The notes under the pieces: model-generated
Database searches by the model: none
What the model was told of the DNA's origin: nothing
What the model saw: the letters and a program-made list of their open reading frames with translations, nothing else
Assembly (NCBI GenBank): GCA_014925825.1
Contig: JACGCK010000013.1
Location: 62,001 to 126,000 of the forward strand
DNA length: 64,000 bases
Reading direction: 5' to 3'
From: Pholiota molesta
Taxonomy: Eukaryota > Basidiomycota > Agaricomycetes > Agaricales > Strophariaceae
Translations under genes and position numbers: made by a program
Shown here: in pieces, positions 18,881 through 30,354 of the stretch
Numbering within the stretch: position 1 is the first letter of the stretch
Layout of the letters: each line of letters starts with the position of its first letter

Positions 18881-20507
18881 CGTAGTGTTGCTTGTCGGGT
18901 CGTAATCGAGAGCAAGAGAGTGAATGCACGCACCCAGTGTATTTGTATTCTCACTCACTGGCAACTGCTGCGTGTATCGCCAACATGTTTGACGTATATC
19001 TATTGTTAGTGCGCATCGAGGCGCATCGCCTGCCAGTGTTGCTCTAACTGCCAAGTATATATCACAGCCTTGAGATGGTGCGTGCGTCCTGATACATGCT
19101 GCTCAGCGTCAATCGGCTCACAGCTATCCTAATCAATTAACAGGGATCCGACGAAGAGTGCCCTGCGCATGTTGAACCGGCATTGCGTTCCTTCCTTTGC
19201 ACTATTATCTAGACCTGTAAGGTCACGATAAATAGATAAAGAAAATGTACATCAAAGTACCGCACTAGACATTCATTTGAACTATTCATCGACATCCAGG
19301 TGGTCCGGTCCCAAGACTTCGAAGACAGCATATCTGTCGTGCTTCATCCTCATCTTCTGCTTTGGCCCCACACCGCGATGCCACTGTTTACACAGCTCCT
19401 CCATGTTGATCGTACTCGGATAGACGCCTTCGCCCTCCTTCGCAGCCCAGTCAAAGTCGATGACTTTGATCGTGCTCCCAGCGTCCACGATGATATTAGG
19501 CGCCCGCAGATCGCCGTGGACAAGCCGTCTGCCTTGGAGTGCGGTGAGCACCTCCTTCAGTTGATCAAAGATCGAGGTCTTAGAATAATTCAAATCAGGA
19601 TGTAGCCAGTCCAAGGGCTTTCCTTTAGCACGTTCCATGACCACAGCAATGAAGCCGCCGATGACAGGCTGGCATAGATAGAGCTCCGGTGCGAGCCTCT
19701 TTTCAGCGAGACAGCGGTGGGTGGCCTCACCGTATCGCAGCACGAGCTTGACGATAAGCTCAGGCTCGTTATCCGCATGATCATGCCATCTTGCGACGAA
19801 GAGATTATGGTGCATGTCTTGTGGATCCAGTTGGACGTTTCGAAGCATTTCAACACTGTTCAGACCTAGACGGCGAACAATCGCGAGACTGCGGACAGCG
19901 GACGATGCTTCCAATCCAGTCGCCGAATTCGGACGGCCAACAGTCCGGGTGTCGGGCACTGTGTCGAATGCGCCCCGGATCAATGGCAGAGAAGCGACCA
20001 TGGGCTCGAGCGTCGGCGAAGGGAAAAACGACAAGGGCGGGCCGGGTGTAAGCGCTGAGTAGTATGCACGGAGCTGAGTAGAGCAGTCTTTCAACGCCAC
20101 CGCTACGCGTGCAACCTTTTGCTGCAATTCGCCCCGGGAACATTCGTCTCGCATATCGAGGCTGAGGATCCCGTCGACGACGACTGTTTCGAGGCACACT
20201 GCGATCGCGATCTCGAGCTTGTGTCCGTTGAGAGCGAGGAAGAGTTTCGGGAAATACGTGCAGTCGAAGTAGGGCTTGTTCTGTGCCGGTCAAGTGAATC
20301 TTTGCATAGAAGGGAGGGAAGTAACATAGATGCCTACCTTGAATGCATACACCTCCTCCGCATACCTTTTGGCCAATCGCATGAGGGGATCTCCGTGTAC
20401 TTCGGTATTCACGTCGATGACGGTTGTACTGATTGAGCGAGCATCAGCTTCGATCTTCGTCACATAGGCGCCATCGAACGTGGTATCAGACGCGCTCTCA
20501 TCGACGC
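18851..20507. repeat. Segmental duplication, copy 2
   Basis: Direct-orientation homologue of 1-370 plus 2065-3353. It lacks the 1.7-kb segment of copy 1. The copy-2 kinase gene continues beyond the right boundary into single-copy 5' exons, so copy 2 is the likely source locus and copy 1 the truncated derivative. Confidence 0.8.
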
Positions 20508-21454
20508 TCACCGTCTCGCTCCTTGCGACTTTGTACTCCAATTCAAAATCTTTCCCAAAAATCGCCTCTAGAAAAGGTCTCGACGCGTCCACTCGTTTCT
20601 CATCACTAGCATGCTCTGCGATTGCGGCGAGGATGAAACCGTCAGCGACCTCGTAGAAATCTACTTCGTTGGGGAATAGATACGCAGATTTATTCGATTT
20701 GGATACGACATTGAGGTTCTCCAATCTGTACTGGAGTAATGCCAAGTTCTTATCGAAGAGTGCGACAGGGAACGTGTATCGGTCCGCAGGACCATCCCTG
20801 AGCGCAAATCTACGCAGATGGATTCCGTGGTGGCCCGAGATATGTGATGGAGGGTGTACGATTCCGTGCAAGTTCTTACGACCTGAAAGTGTGTGTGAGA
20901 AGAATGGCAGTAGATGTGATATTGGAATGGCGGCACACGAAAACTCATTCCCGCCTCCAGAGGCAATTTGCGGTATCTCTCGAATCTTTCTTCTGAAGAA
21001 ATGTCAAAAGGGACACGAGTCAAAGCTGGTTATAACTCACCTGGTGTAGTTAGTCGCACCACGATCGCAGAGATAAGCTCCAGATCCGTATGTTGGAAGC
21101 AATCCTGCAATTCGACTTCATCGTCAAGAATTTTGACATATTGATTGGTTAGCTCAGTCCTTTTGCCGCCTTAGAACGCTCGCGGAACTGCGCCAGGATC
21201 GGTTGGAGCGAGCTTCGTCCGTTCCGCTTCAAAGCTTCCGAATTCTGTCCAGGGGTAACTGTTTCTTGTGGCACTGGCTGTAGAATCTTCACCACTTGAA
21301 AGAGTGTAATGCCGTACTTCTGCAGCTCTGGGTTGTCATCGCGAACCTGTTTGATCATATCCAGGACTTCCTGCGTTGGCTTCATCCTAGCACGCGCGGA
21401 GACGCCCATCGGTGTAAAATCAATGTCATCGACAAGGACATATCTAATGTCCAT
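19282..21454 (-). CDS. Protein-kinase-like protein with possible CRN-type N-terminal header
   Basis: Exons (minus): 21041 upward to an ATG at 21454, 20338-20882 and 19282-20280; the two introns are in phase. The C-terminal half is a divergent kinase: VKLVLRYGEATHRCLAEKRLAPELY (N-lobe, Lys), VVMERAKGK hinge, LVHGDLRAPNIIV catalytic loop and IDFDWA metal loop, ending about 45 residues later. The first 100 residues (MDIRYVLVDDIDFTP, then LDMIKQVRDDNPELQKYG, LFQVVKILQP) recall the ubiquitin-like header of Crinkler/RHS-type proteins, which are often fused to kinase-like domains; this is inference. The frame from header to kinase needs one extra base at the A-run near 21161-21164. Upstream exons may exist (open stretch to about 21760, joined by an intron ending at about 21483). 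Confidence 0.65.
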
Positions 21455-21769
21455 CCGTGAGTCGCCTATACTGGTTGAATCTGTAATGCGAGTGGTAGAC
21501 AAGATGAGATGAGAGGAGATGAGACGAAATGAGACGAAACGAAGTCGCTGGATGCGTAGGAATGGAGGTGAGATGATGTTGACATGATGGATGGTCTCCT
21601 CACAGAGATGGATGGCGGCCCGGACTTCCGTAGTCGCGTCAGCTGTACTACTAGGCCGCGACTCATCCGATGGCACTTCGTCCCGACTTTTGTCACTCTG
21701 TCCACTTTCTCCAGCCCACTCTGGTCGAGCAATCACATTGGCGATAGCTATTCCCAGCTAGTATGTGCT

Positions 21770-22472
21770 TGTTAACCCCTATCGTATTGTCTGTGTCTCT
21801 AACTCGTCTGCGTATTAGCCACGAGGCGCCGACTCGCCCACGACTCTGATGTGGACACAGTGCCCGCTCTCCTTGATGCAGACACAAGTATCGACAACAC
21901 AGCAATGTTCTCAGGGCGTCTCGTCTGTATCGTCTAGTGTTGGAGTGTTGCCGATTGCGCGTATTGACTGAACATCGTCTTCCTCATGAGTGATAGATGT
22001 ATGAGTTGTATGATCCTTGCACAGTCATGTTTTTCTATCGGTAATGCACATCCTGCTTTTTGGAGAATTCAACTTACTGAGCTAGAATTACAGTAATGAC
22101 ATCATGATTGATCTGGGGACTGGTAACAATAACAAAATGTGTGTGTCATTAATCGTTTGTTCAACGACCTCATGTTAACATGTCTTCTTTTCGTTTCAGA
22201 TACTGGGCTACTTACGGATAATAAACAAGAGGTGGGAATCTCTCTTCGCAATACCAAAACATAATTTATATTATTTTGCCTCTAGTTGATTGTCATTGTT
22301 GAGACAGTTTATCGAGGAGCATCGAAAGGTCGCGGTCTAGTTGTCTCGCTAAAAGGTCTGGTCACATTTTATACAAAAATATACAGCAAACACCTATACA
22401 TAAAGACTACTAGATTTCAAACCGCTAGTCAAGCTTAGCAATGTCTGCGAAGTGTTGCCCTTCCCCAGTCAA
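21770..22472. other. Intergenic
   Basis: Contains possible 5' exon remnants of the kinase-like gene (to about 21960) and an AT-rich 3' flank of the DyP gene. No further gene is recognised. Confidence 0.4.
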
Positions 22473-24517
22473 TCATGCGGAGGCAGCAATGGTGTCAGAC
22501 AAGCCCTTGATGGAAGGACTAAAGAAGTATTCGCCACCACGAGGGATAATCCACTCTGCGTCGAGCTTCAGCACCGCCTTGGGATCATTAGGATCGTATC
22601 CAGTGATTCCGAGATCCCGCCCTGGGCCCTGACCGAGGATAGGATCGACACTATCAATTCGACGATCAGCGGTTGATACAAACTCAAAGATGAAAACGGA
22701 GAAAGCCTACCCAGGAACCTCTGGTGTGCCGAAGGGGAAATTGGTATTGTTCACCCAGCCTGTGAACGATAACCATCAGCAGATGATAGACCGTCAAGCG
22801 CTCCCGCGCAACGACTTACTCTTCTGGATGAACTGGAAGCCGTTGACGATGCTAGCCTGATAAGCGAGGAAAACCAATCCACGGCCGTGGAAGGTCTTCT
22901 TCGCCGCCCGCTCAGCCTTGGTCACTTCAGGCCCGAACTGGATCCCACGGCGCATGATCCTGTTCTTCGCGATGGAGAAACCGGGCAGGCGCTCGAGGTC
23001 GTCGCGCGGGAGGGTCTTGCGGACGTGCGCGGCGAAGGGGCACATCTTCTGGAACGTGGCTTCGGCCTTGAAGTGGAAGTTGTTGTTCCTATATTATTCG
23101 GGGGTGCTTAGCACTTCTGTGGGTGGGTGGATGGGTTTAGGAGGTGCTTACTTTGAAGAGTCGGGCCCGAGTTCGGGATCGTCGACGAAGGGAGTGATGT
23201 CCAGAGGTGCGCCTGACCAGACAACCGATGAGAACGAGTATTAAGAAATAACAGCAGGAAACTGGCCGCGTACCGCTCTTCCAACGACCGACGAGACGCG
23301 CACCGAGGAGGTCTGCGCCGTCTTTCTTGGTCAGTCCAGGCATCTTGAGCGCGTTCCTGTCCAAGAAGTCGTCGAATTCGGGGACTTTTTGGAACAGATA
23401 TCTGAAGACGAGGAAACTGCCATCGACCATCCATGGGTCGCGCGGGAGGGTGTCGCCTGTCTCTCCAAGGAGAATGTGGCCGGCGTCGATCGGCGCGGGT
23501 CCTGGCGGGATATTCTTGTCGAATTCGACGATGGCGGGGTTGGATACGCCGTCGAGGTACCCAAAGCTAGTTATCGCATTAGCAGGCATTTGAGAGCAGG
23601 CATGTAGACATGCGATTCTAGGACAAGTGCGACTCACTGTTCGTGTGCAGATTGGTCTCCGGGACGAGCGTCGCCGCGAACGGTGGTCACTTCCGCGAGC
23701 GAGTCCTTGGCGTTGCCTGGCCCAACGCCGAAGATCTCTTTGATACGGTTCAACTTGGCATCCACAGTTGCATGGCTGTCGCCCGCGAGGATGATGACAC
23801 CGTGGCTCTCTTTCTTGAACGGCTCCTCCCAGTCAGGAGAGAAATTGGCGCCTTCACCGGTCCCTTTATCGAGGAGATTCGCTCCGGCATCGACGCGTTG
23901 GCCGGCTAAGAAAGCGCTATCGTTCAGCTTGGCGTCGTCGATCCCCAACTGTTAACGAAATGTTGGTCAGGATATGAAAGAAGTAGAAAAAACAACTGAA
24001 ACGGTTCCAGGTATGCACACCTTTTTGAAGCCGAAGTGAGAAAAGGCGATGTTGACCCCGACCATAGGAATGAGCGCAGGTCTATGCTCGGGGCTGCCTT
24101 GATGGCCGCGCTTGTGATCGTCGATGGCTTTACGGTCCGCGATGACTTGGGCTACGCTCTTGATGTGCGGAATCAACCTTTTCAGGTCCTTCCTGAACTT
24201 GGCAACATCGGTGACCTGGAAGAAGTACAGAGTTTCAGTCTTCTTTGGAAGGCCCCCTCTATATTGTACGTGATTTAGATTTTGCTGATCACAATATAAG
24301 AGGAGCAAGAGGCTACTAACAAAATGTCTCCTTGGATAGCATCGAGCTTCAACGCGCTTGGTGGGGAATCAGGCTGGGGAAACGGGGGCGCAGTCGGCGG
24401 AAAAGATTGCTGAGGAGTCGTTGACATCTTGGATGAGCGGTTGAAGAATTTGGTAAGAAAGTTGCGCCAGCCACTTGAGCGACTGGATTGGGTAGGACGC
24501 TTTTTCGAAGTGGCCAT
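22473..24517 (-). CDS. DyP-type (dye-decolorizing) heme peroxidase
   Basis: Start ATG 24517 (MATSKKRP; a second Met lies at 24427) and stop at 22473. All introns are short and in phase. Order of landmarks: DAIQGDIL near the N-terminus, VGVNIAFSHFGFKKLG, the distal motif FGYLDGVSNPAI (GxxDG, catalytic Asp), the proximal heme ligand in CPFAAHVRKTLPR (His), the distal Arg in RRGIQFGPE, and a C-terminal LDAEWIIPRGGEYFF. About 500 residues, as expected for fungal DyPs. DyPs use hydrogen peroxide to oxidise dyes and lignin-like aromatics. There is no clear signal peptide at the chosen start, so an intracellular form or an alternative start should be considered. No frame breaks were found. Confidence 0.92.
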
Positions 24518-25496
24518 CTTATACCGCGCTTGTAGACTGTATCTCGCCAAGTGATTGTGGGGAAAGAGCGGTGCGTTGAAGGTTAACTGATAGTCAAGGT
24601 CGGTGTTTTCTCATTCCTTCTGGACGGATATACTTGGCGGCCGAGAGACGAGGATCATAGGGCCACTTTCAGGGATTCATTTGTGTTGCGACGGCCTACT
24701 GCGCTCTCTGGCTGGAAAGAAATTCCTTGGGATCAGGTACGATTACTACAGCGTGTTGCCCAACAGTATTGAAGATATGTAGTTTTGCTCACCCTTGTGG
24801 CATCTTGAGGCGTATTCCATACACTCGCTGGATATATGAGGCACTGATGATGAGCTATGTCGCAAAGGATACAATGCCTGTACGAATTCAGACGTTAACG
24901 CAACATTATTGTTAGGAACGCAACGCAAGTAACACACCGCAGAAGACTCCAATGAACAAAATGGAGGGGCATGTCTACGCACATGTTCTCAATTGTCCAC
25001 CGCCAAGGTGGTATTCTTTGGGAGACCGTTTTAACTTATAGGTTGTCAGACATGGTCGACTGGGCTTGGTAAAGTGCTGCGCCAACGAAAATCCAGAAAG
25101 GCGGTTGATTGTGATAAAGGCGCACCTTACAAGAGATGAACATTTCATGACCCATCGCATGCATTGCTGCGCTCTTATGGTCATCTTGTATCCCTCAGTA
25201 GTCTGCATCTAGCAAATTCGAACGACTTTCGTAAGAGAAGGAACAGAATAAGATGGGCGCTCATTCTTCCTGCTATTTCAGCGGCTTCGATTTTTGCCAA
25301 GCCTCCAAGTCCTTAATCTCGCTGTTACAGTCTTCGAATTCTTGTACGGCCGCTAAGTACCGTCACAACGAATTTGGCGCCTCCTATCCGTCTGGATTCC
25401 AATACACAATTTCATGGTTATATTGGTGGTAGATTACTGTTATAAAAAAAATATCAATCACAAAGCGGTCAACGTTATCTGACATACATCCAGATA
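24518..25496. other. Intergenic between DyP and prolyl-4-hydroxylase-like genes
   Basis: Divergent from nothing: both neighbours are on the minus strand, so this holds the DyP promoter (left end) and the 3' flank of the next gene. Scattered short frames show no domain. Nothing else is seen. Confidence 0.5.
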
Positions 25497-26270
25497 TTAG
25501 GCTTCGAGACGACGGAACATGAAGTCGCTTCTCAACGCATATTTGACCCCCTTCGTAACCTTTTCCCCACTGTGGTACACATTTCTTTGCTGGAAAATCA
25601 ACACGCGCCCTTTCTTTGGCTCGACATCGAAGACGCGATCTTGGTACCCATAAAGCCGCGTGGCACCGCCCTCGACGCCGTCAGCTCCAAGATAAATCTG
25701 GAGCGTGACATAGGCATGGCGTCCATCAGGAAGTTCCAATGGGCCATCGCAATGGGGACCAAAGAAATTTCCTTCGCCGTATCTTAAAAAGCTGAGACGC
25801 TCGTTGAGTCTAGACACGAGGATAAGCTATCGTGGGCGCGTAGTGAATGAAATAAAGGCATACCCGACACACTCCCATGTTCCGTCTACGCGACCATTGG
25901 ACGCAGTGACGATCCCCTCCCACTTATTGCCTGCTGGGATTCTGGACAGCTCTTGTACGTACGGCCGTAGTTTCTGGTACAGCTTCTCCGCAGCCGGTTC
26001 GTCAAAGCGGAGGATCCTCTCGTTGTTCCGATAATCTTTGTCGACGTAGTTGTCATTGGGGCCCAAGCCGTAGTGCACCGCTGCCTCCTTCCACTCTGCA
26101 TCGGACTCGGCCAACGCGATGAGTTCCGCGCATTCGTGTGGGGAGAACAGGTCGTCGATAATTTTGACGTAGTGGCCTTCAAAGTCCTGTGTGAGCGGCG
26201 TGTTTGCCCAATTGACGACTGGGGCGTAGACTTCGGATGTTGACGATTCTGTAGAAAGACGGGTTGTCAT
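25497..26270 (-). CDS. 2-oxoglutarate/Fe(II) oxygenase, prolyl-4-hydroxylase-like
   Basis: Two exons (25864-26270 and 25497-25809) joined by a 54-nt GT-AG intron give about 239 residues. The N-terminal part (IIDDLFSPHECAELIALAES) is the usual lead-in of the P4Hc fold; NNERILRFDEPAAEKLY follows. The catalytic set is visible: FFGPHCDG (HxD iron ligands), GGATRLY, then RVLIFQQRNVYHSGEKV with the distal His and a basic residue (VKYALRSD) for 2-oxoglutarate. Small soluble fungal members of this family act on proteins or small molecules; there is no signal peptide, so a cytosolic or nuclear role is likely. The substrate is unknown. Confidence 0.85.
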
Positions 26271-26759
26271 GCTGGAGTTGAGAACGCGTGTTTGTCGTAA
26301 GCAGACGGAATTAGATTCCTCTTAGAAGGTGCATGAGCGAAGGCTTGAACAACGCGACGTGTAAAATAGCTTGGGGGTGTAAGTGATGAAATGATGGAAA
26401 CAGTCCGTGAGCGCTGCTTCCGAGTCGGCTTAGTGCGGCCATCAATGCATCACGAAGCGGACGCCTTATTTAAAGGCTTGAATAACTTGAAGCCTTTGAG
26501 CACGGCTCTAAGCATGGCTTAGGACATGTACTTATAGGAAAGCACTATTCAAACATCTAACCAAGGAACAGGCTAAACCAGGGCCCCAGAGTTGCGAATT
26601 CGAATCCGATTCAGCAAGGGAGAAGCCTTTGTACGGTTACTTATGGGACAGTATTACAGTAAACTTCAATTGAAATACGTCATGCAAATCGACGATGAAT
26701 GGCTGTGTTACGAAAAAGAGCCAAGGCATAGGAAAATAGTGCATACGATATTAAATTTA
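26271..26759. other. Intergenic
   Basis: Promoter side of the oxygenase gene and 3' flank of the next one. A 15-20-base imperfect repeat around AAGGCTTGAATAACTTGAAGCC (in pieces) is present near 26472. No gene is seen. Confidence 0.45.
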
Positions 26760-27167
26760 CTATTCAGCATAGTCGCAACATGGCCCAGTCAATTTCATCT
26801 TCTCCTCGTGGTTCTCCTCTGGGTCGTCGCAACAGGCGGTAAATAGTGGCATTTGTTCAACTTCGAACAGGCCATACTCTTCAAGCCAGGTCAGCGCCCT
26901 AGGAAGGCGTTCCGATACCACCTTAGCGCTGACGTACTGCTCATGAGTGTCGCAGATACAGAAGATGAACATCTTGTGGACTTTGCAACCAGGCAAAGGA
27001 AAGTTGGCAGATAGGATGTTGTAGCCCTCCAGTTTAGCTGCGCTTCGCACGATAGAGTGCGCTTGGGAGCTGTCCCCCACGTTTGAGGCAATCGATGAAG
27101 CGATGCGGCGAACATGCTCTGAGTGGAGTATGAAACCGGTGGAAAATTTCTGGCTTGGGTAGGACAT
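26760..27167 (-). CDS. Hypothetical protein, 135 aa, single exon
   Basis: An uninterrupted frame from ATG 27167 (MSYPSQKFSTGFILH) to the stop at 26760. The product is a small soluble protein with a Cys-rich C-terminal end (ACCDDPEENHEEK, GPCCDYAE) and no signal peptide or membrane segment. I recognise no domain. The length, ATG context (GGACATGGTG complement) and balanced composition favour a real gene. Upstream AT-rich sequence contains TATACCGC-like and TTTTATAC elements near 27310, suitable for a promoter. Confidence 0.5.
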   Translation of the reverse strand: MSYPSQKFSTGFILHSEHVRRIASSIASNVGDSSQAHSIVRSAAKLEGYNILSANFPLPGCKVHKMFIFCICDTHEQYVSAKVVSERLPRALTWLEEYGLFEVEQMPLFTACCDDPEENHEEKMKLTGPCCDYAE

Positions 27168-27980
27168 GGTGGTGGCAATCTTTTAAAACCAGTAAAGTAA
27201 GCTGAATAAATTATGATTTAAGCTTCAAGCAGTAAAAGCGTACCGGAATATACAAATAGATGATGGATGAGAGTGCGTTGGGGTGAGTTGCAAAGGAGGG
27301 CAGCGAAGACACTTTTATACCGCAGGAAATTTAGTGGCATAGAGGGTCATTAATCTTTGCTTCAGCTCAAAAAGCGCAAAACAGGTAGCTTGGAAAGCGT
27401 CTGCATTTTAATTTGAATGGGCCCCTTGAAATGTGCCACTTGAGAAATTTTGCTTGGAAAAAGTAGAAGGCAAAAACGTTAAGTGACCATAATTATTTAG
27501 GAAGTATTTGGTTCTCAGCGCTCAGCGCTCAGGCTCAGAAATTTGTGTACTAGTAACTGTTGCTCAATATACTATTATATAGAGAAAATAATGCACGTTC
27601 AATGTGCTTGAATCTCCTTCAGGGCGCTTAAATTATAAATAGGCGCAGCTCTCACGTGCATGAATACTTATGATTTTGTGTTACATAATACAGCACTTCC
27701 TTTTCTTTTCCCACCCGCGAACTCAACGTTAACGCACACGATCTGGCTAGTTCTTTTCCAGTATCCAAGCTTATTCCATTCATTCAAGTTTACTTACTCT
27801 CAATAGGATCCGAAGGATAAAGATTCTGGTGGCCTCTAGTCTTTGCGTGCTCTTACTTCCACCCAACTCCGGAGCTATTACACACTGCGCTCGGTTCTGT
27901 GCTCAGCGCTCATCTCGTTTATCTCGTTGGATTGTAATTTAAGTCTTTTGAACCGTACTGGACCGAGCTGTGTCTACAAC
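27168..27980. other. Divergent intergenic region with AGCGCT-type palindromes
   Basis: Shared upstream region of the minus-strand hypothetical gene and the plus-strand phosphatase gene. It holds the repeated palindromic core AGCGCTCAGCGCT (27517-27529) and a further GCTCAGCGCT near 27901. These resemble the longer palindromes found upstream of the secreted-protein array (42-45.5 kb). TATAAATAGG at about 27634 is TATA-like. Confidence 0.45.
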
Positions 27981-28983
27981 ATGTCTACTACGCTAGCGCA
28001 TCCACAATTGATCGCTTTCGATCTTGAGTTAGTGTCTACCTTCCGTATCACCTATTGCTCGGTCTATCTGACTTGTTCTCGACCTGACCAGCTATACCCT
28101 CTGGGACCTGTGGATAGATACGCATGTTACAGGTGCGTAGCTAACGCTCTGGCATTATCACGATTGTGTATTAATGACATGATTACCGATCATCTCTAGG
28201 TCCTTTACGGCGACACAAGAATGCAGTCAATGAAGTGCTTGATAAGTACATTCAAACCGATTCCTTTGATGAAAAGCAAACAACTTATACCTCGTTAGAC
28301 ATGGAGAACCTATCTCATTCTACGCGGATGTGCCGCATATTCTTCACAGAATACAGTCGCACTCTCTCCAGAGAGACAGTGGCGAAGAAGATGGAAGAGT
28401 CGTGATTGCGGCTTGCTCACGGACACATGCTCCTGATCTGTGGGTGATTGGTCCTTTCTTTTCTTTGACAAATGGTTGATTGGAGCATGATAATTTATAG
28501 GGCAAATCAATGTCTTCGCTTGTTACTGGTGCCTCCTCCGAAAGAGCAAGCAAGCGCAACCCCGAAATCGGCAATAGAATTCTTTGATGAACTCGAAATA
28601 TATCCAGGTATGCCATTGTGCGCTATATCCAGTCATTAATTTATATATGGACAGGTTCCAAGCTCAAACATTTCAAAGCGCTTCATGAGCGCACTGGAAT
28701 ACCCTACTCAGAAATGGTACCTGCATTTTTTCGATAATTTCCGTTAATTAAAAGCCGACTTACCTTAATAGCTATTTTTTGATGACGAAATCCGAAATGC
28801 CGAAGTCGAGAAACTGGGTTCGTGTCCACCTTGGTTGCGATATTTTTTCGAAATTAATTAGGTTGTCGTTTTCAACACCTGGCAGGAGTCACCTTTTGCC
28901 ATGTTCCGCTAGGGTTGACGCTGGAGATGTTTGAGAAAGGTCTTAAAGAATGGAGACGACGTCAATCTAGTGCCGGCTTGTAA
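27981..28983 (+). CDS. Magnesium-dependent phosphatase-1 (MDP-1), HAD superfamily
   Basis: Eight small exons (27981-28027, 28092-28132, 28200-28245, 28299-28439, 28501-28607, 28655-28716, 28772-28817, 28886-28983) join in phase to 195 residues. Motif I FDLDYTLW is split by the first intron (DxD nucleophile and acid/base). WIDTHVTGPLRRH, FYADVPHILHRIQ, the Ser/Thr motif in AACSRTHAP, EIYPGSKLKHFKALHERTGIPY and motif IV FFDDEIRNAEV follow in the standard order of MDP-1 proteins. MDP-1 acts on phosphotyrosine-like substrates and protein-linked fructosamine-6-phosphate in vitro. The stop TAA is at 28981-28983. The gene is complete and undamaged, unlike several neighbours. Confidence 0.93.
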
Positions 28984-29537
28984 GATCAGTAAGTAGTATT
29001 CGCCTCCCTTTGCGTATCAAATAATTGATTGCTGGGGCATAGATCGTAGAATCATGACTTGGGCTCTGAATTGTTTGCCCCTATCTTTTATAGAATTCCC
29101 GTTGTTTCTCACAATGACTTGACCTCAATACTTATGAGAAACTAAACCTCGATTACTTTTTTTCATTGGGAAATAATACACCGCACCGCCAAGGTCGAGG
29201 AGCGCAGTAGAAGCGCAGTCCCAGCGCAGTCAACTCCGGTCAACAGTCTTACAACAAACCACGTGGATGGCCATTTATAGGTCGGGTTTTGTCTTATCTA
29301 GCACTGCTTCCTGCTCCCGTTCCGTCACTTCGTGATCCATTCTCTATAAAGGCGATGCAGAATCTTGATCGGCCGGGTTTGTATTCTCTCAAAAAGCCAG
29401 ATCTTACTTTCAAGGGCCAATATCTCCCAGGGTGTCTACTCGTCTCCTGATTCTTCAGCGTCCCCGCTCAGAATTCCTTCGTTGAGGCCATAGACGTCGT
29501 CAATCAAGACACTTCTTCCTGCGATTTATCTCAAACG
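28984..29537. other. Intergenic
   Basis: 3' flank of MDP-1 and promoter of the CYSTM-like gene. GTAGAAGCGCAGTCCCAGCG has a short GCGCAGTC direct repeat near 29205-29225. No gene is seen. Confidence 0.45.
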
Positions 29538-30037
29538 ATGGGCCACGAATCGTATGCTCCTCCGCCTCCATCGAGAAGCCAGGTCCGGTGTATACAGCCC
29601 AAGTACGCCCTGCTCACCTCTCTCTACGTCCATATCTCACCCGTACTTTTTGTCACACTTTCAGACCAGTCTCAGCCCCCGCAATATCCCCAACCACCAT
29701 ACTACCCAAATCAAAGCCAACACCAGCATGTACCGCAACACGGCAGCACCATATACCCCACGGACAGCCGCAGGGACAGCCTCAGATGGTCTTGTGCAAG
29801 CACCCCCTCCGCCGTCGGACTCTGACTGTCTTCCTTGTGCATGGTATGTTCATACCCCTTCCCGTCCGATATTTCGCTCATGAATTATCCCCATTTACAC
29901 GCGCTCATCTCTGCTATCTATGCATGAATCGCCTTTGCTCTCGCTTTCCTGAACCAATAGTCTCGCTGGTGGCTGCCTTGCTGCTCTGTGTTGCTGGCCG
30001 TGCTGCTGCTGCTGCTAAATCATACTCTCTGCTATAA
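29538..30037 (+). CDS. CYSTM-like small Pro/Gln-rich protein with poly-Cys tail (frame disturbed)
   Basis: Exon 1 reads MGHESYAPPPPSRS. After an intron ending TTTCAG, the second exon reads PPQYPQPPYYPNQSQHQH, then in another frame HGQPQGQPQMV, then in a third APPPPSDSDCLPCA. The last exon follows a GTATGT...CCAATAG intron and gives CLAGGCLAALCCWPCCCCC and a stop near 29997. That order, Pro/Tyr/Gln-rich head and a Cys-rich membrane-associated tail, is the CYSTM-type pattern. The two frame changes, at the C run 29756-29759 and at 29792-29793, are each cured by one added base. Such proteins attach to membranes and are linked to stress responses in plants and fungi; the role here is unknown. Confidence 0.5.
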
Positions 30038-30354
30038 ACTTATGGATGCTCGGCTGCTCACGAATGTATTTTTGTGTTGTATGTGTAATCTTCTGTATGT
30101 TCCATATTTTTCGGATCCTTCGGAATCTACTTGCCTTGATTTGCCATGGAGCGAACTTCTATCCTTTGGACAGTCACAAAAAAAAATGTCCGGAATACCT
30201 ACGATATCAAAAATGTACTCATAATCAGTAAATATGAATTATAGTAAGTTGCGACCTTGACCACTACAATGCTAAGGAGACACGGGATGGTGTGGCCAGC
30301 CTTCAATGAAAGACCATAACAGCGCCTAACCTGAAAGCACGGCCCAGAGAGCAA
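30038..30354. other. Convergent intergenic
   Basis: Shared 3' region between the CYSTM-like gene (+) and the MAGP-like gene (-). AT-rich with poly-A signals (TTAATC, ACAAAAAAAAATG). No gene is seen. Confidence 0.45.
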
